64,000 nt of DNA from Rostratula benghalensis. Lineage: Eukaryota; Chordata; Aves; Charadriiformes; Rostratulidae. The stretch spans positions 145,013 through 209,012 of the forward strand of contig VXAI01000182.1 of NCBI GenBank assembly GCA_013399305.1, given 5' to 3'. A model generated the notes under the pieces. It did not search any database. It had not been told where the DNA came from and saw nothing but the letters and a program-made list of their open reading frames with translations. The translations under genes and the position numbers were made by a program. This document shows positions 61,723 through 64,000 of this stretch, in pieces. Positions within the stretch are counted from its first letter, which is position 1; the number at the start of each line of letters is the position of its first letter.

Positions 61723-63549
61723 AAAATCCCACGAGACAAGTGTTCGAAAGTTTAGAAAGGGGAGGAAAAAAACAGCTATAGTGGGAAAAGTTAAATTTCT
61801 CTTCCATGTCTTCTAGATACTGAACGCGAAAAATAAAACCCTCTTAGAAAACAACTTGTCAAATAGAGTCTTATGATCACACGAGGGAATGTTAATAATT
61901 AAGGTTCTCACCGTGACAGTTGTTTCACTCCTAAAACTACATTAAATTAAAACTAAACTAAATCAACCCTAAATTCACTACCGCTCACTCCTGTATTCCA
62001 CTCTCCCTTTTAAAACGCAAACTTTTTTTTTTTTTTTTCTTAAAGTGAAGGTCTCCAAAGACCCAGTTGAACGGGGGCTCCTTCCAGGAGAGATGGGCTT
62101 TACCAGGGTGACCGTCACTCCGGGGATGGCTCCCCGTCCCAGCGCCTTCCCGACTTTCGGGTTAGCCCGACCTGTCCTGACTTCTGCTACGCACGAGGCA
62201 AAACGCAAAAACATGCTTTTAAATTAAATTCCGGACAAGTATTTCCCCCGGAATACACCCAAGCGTTCAGGGGCTTCTTCCCTCCCCATCCCCCAAGTGA
62301 CTGCCAAACTCTGATAAGAAGCAGGGACCTGGAGTTGCGTTTCTCCCGTGCCCAGTCCTCAAGCACTCGCTGCAGTGATTTGTTCTGCAGTGGGTTTACT
62401 TTTCTTGGTTTTCTTTAATTTATTTTTTTTTCCTGTTTATCCTCCTCTTTCTGGCCAATGTCGGACAAAAATCATCACTTGGAGACTGCTGCCTCTCCGT
62501 GTTGCTCAAACTTCCAACTTTTACAACTCTTTTCCCAGTTCATCCCACCCGTAATACTAATAATAATAAATCGAGGAGCTACTTCTAATGTCAAACTCCT
62601 CCACGGACAGACGGGTTTCTTGCGGGAAAACCAGTCGGTGCCTCTTGCTGTCACACCGGCTGCGAGGGGATCGAGAGCCGGGGAGGCAGGGAATAAGGAA
62701 GATGATCAAAGCCGAAGGACCTTTCCTGCCCTGATCATCGCTTTTTCGTCTCAAAACCCGCTGAAATCACCGGACCTGAACTCCCTAGCTATTGAAGTCC
62801 TTTCACAATGCTCTTTAGCAGATCTCATGAACCGCCAATTTTAACAGAGAAAAGAGGAAGAATTTCGCAGGGAAAAAAATAATCAAAAACCAAACCAACA
62901 GAAAAAACAACCGTACCGAGAGAAGATAAGGCCTTGTCTAAATCTGTGGGTTAGGGAGGTTTAGAGAAGGGGGCCGGGTAGGAACACAGACTTCTTTTCA
63001 CCCTTTTTCAGCCTCCTTGAGGATACACGAAAATGGCAAACCGGAGCTACACAGGGAATGACACGGGGGGGCTGCTTCTCCTCTCCCGACCATCTCCCAG
63101 CGCGTTAGAAATAAAATTAATTCGGGGCTATCGCTAAGGAAAGGAAGCGGCTGAAAGCCAAATCGAAAAGACTGTCAAAGTAAAAAGAGAGGAGCTGTAA
63201 CAGCATTACACTTCCTTCTTGCAATGTTAGATTACCGGAGCAAAATCTGCGAGACTGTCCGGTTCGCATCTGGATAAAGTCATTGACTTAAATAAACGAG
63301 AGCTTTCGGGTTACATCAGGCAAGTCAGGGATGCGTTGAGGAGAGCGGATCGATCTGCTAATACAGGTGTACAGCCCCCATCTCCTGCCGATGGGAAAGT
63401 CCAGCACCGCCGGGCTACGTGTTTCACCTTTCCTTGAAGGTAGTTTTGGGGCTTTTAAATTTCTTGAAAGGAATCGAAATGTATTTTTTGGGGGGGTTGG
63501 TTTGGTTGTGAATTTTTTGGTTTTATTTATTTTTTTTTTCCCCCCAAAG

Positions 63550-63900
63550 GGATCTCACCGAAAGCGAAATACAATTCAGCGCAGACACAGCAGCGCGGCT
63601 CGACCAGAAGAAGTGACCTGTCACCTCCGGATCGCATGTCCCTAAGGCGGTGGGGAGGGGGTCGGGAGAGATCGCAGGGGCTAAAGAGGTCAGACCCAGC
63701 CCGGGGAACTTTGACAGGGAGAGAGAAAGAAATACTCTGCCAGAAGGGACCGCGGCGGGAGCCAGCGCGCAGAAAGCGCGCAAGGCTGGAAGGGAGAACT
63801 GCCCGTGTATTTCAGAGTGAGGGGATTGCTTTGAGACGTCTCGTGTAAAAGAGAAAGAAACGGGGAGAATTTCCAGTTCTCGTTGCAACGGGATAACGTA
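63550..63900. promoter_or_regulatory. CpG-rich part of MSX2 intron 1, near the exon 1 side
   Basis: CG dinucleotides and GC content rise here, for example AGCGCGGCTCG and GCGCGCAGAAAGCGCGC around 63,590-63,782. This is compatible with the shoulder of a CpG island around MSX2 exon 1 beyond the window edge. No coding exon is visible. Confidence 0.4.
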
Positions 63901-64000
63901 AATGTACGAACTGGCAGCCGGTGAGCCCTTTGTCGGGAAATGGAGCTAGTCCATGGTAGGTCCTCATCTTTCTATAGTTTTAAAAGCCTTATACATTTAT

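Overview
The window looks like vertebrate nuclear DNA, most likely from a bird or another sauropsid. I infer this from one confidently recognised intron-split developmental gene, very low gene density, few recognisable interspersed repeats, no SINE- or L1-rich mammalian-type sequence, and a MSX2 C-terminus that fits what I remember of avian MSX2 better than mammalian. The species cannot be named from the sequence alone.

Layout: about 1-51,500 is AT-leaning intergenic DNA with no recognised gene. It holds simple repeats, two decayed MIR-type SINE fragments (about 30.6 and 47.0 kb), a few weaker ancient-repeat fragments, short palindromes, one strong RNA-type hairpin (47,444-47,511) and one candidate 3'-terminal exon (45,226-45,475). 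From about 51.5 to 58.1 kb the composition changes: GC-rich, CpG-rich blocks (51.54-51.74, 52.62-53.32, 55.48-56.25, 57.21-58.08 kb) alternate with AT-rich blocks dense in homeodomain-type TAAT/ATTA sites (52.0-52.2, 53.4-54.3, 56.5-57.2 kb). This resembles the flank of a developmental regulator, with candidate enhancers and possibly unannotated non-coding transcripts.

The recognised gene is MSX2, on the minus strand. Its second and last coding exon (60,098-60,522) encodes the complete 60-residue homeodomain and the C-terminal tail. A 3' UTR follows, with poly(A) signals at 59,766-59,771 and 59,607-59,612. The remaining 60,523-64,000 is intron 1; exon 1 lies beyond the right edge. MSX2 is a homeodomain repressor acting downstream of BMP signalling in limb, craniofacial, tooth/feather and neural-crest development. 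The long gene-poor 3' flank is therefore a plausible home for cis-regulatory elements.

No CRISPR, operon, tRNA, rRNA, intact transposon or viral element was seen. No clearly new biological system is evident. The best leads are a 25-bp perfect dyad of MSX/POU-like sites inside MSX2 intron 1, the hairpin at 47.5 kb, the candidate terminal exon at 45.2 kb, and a TATA box at the edge of a CpG-rich block at 56.2 kb.
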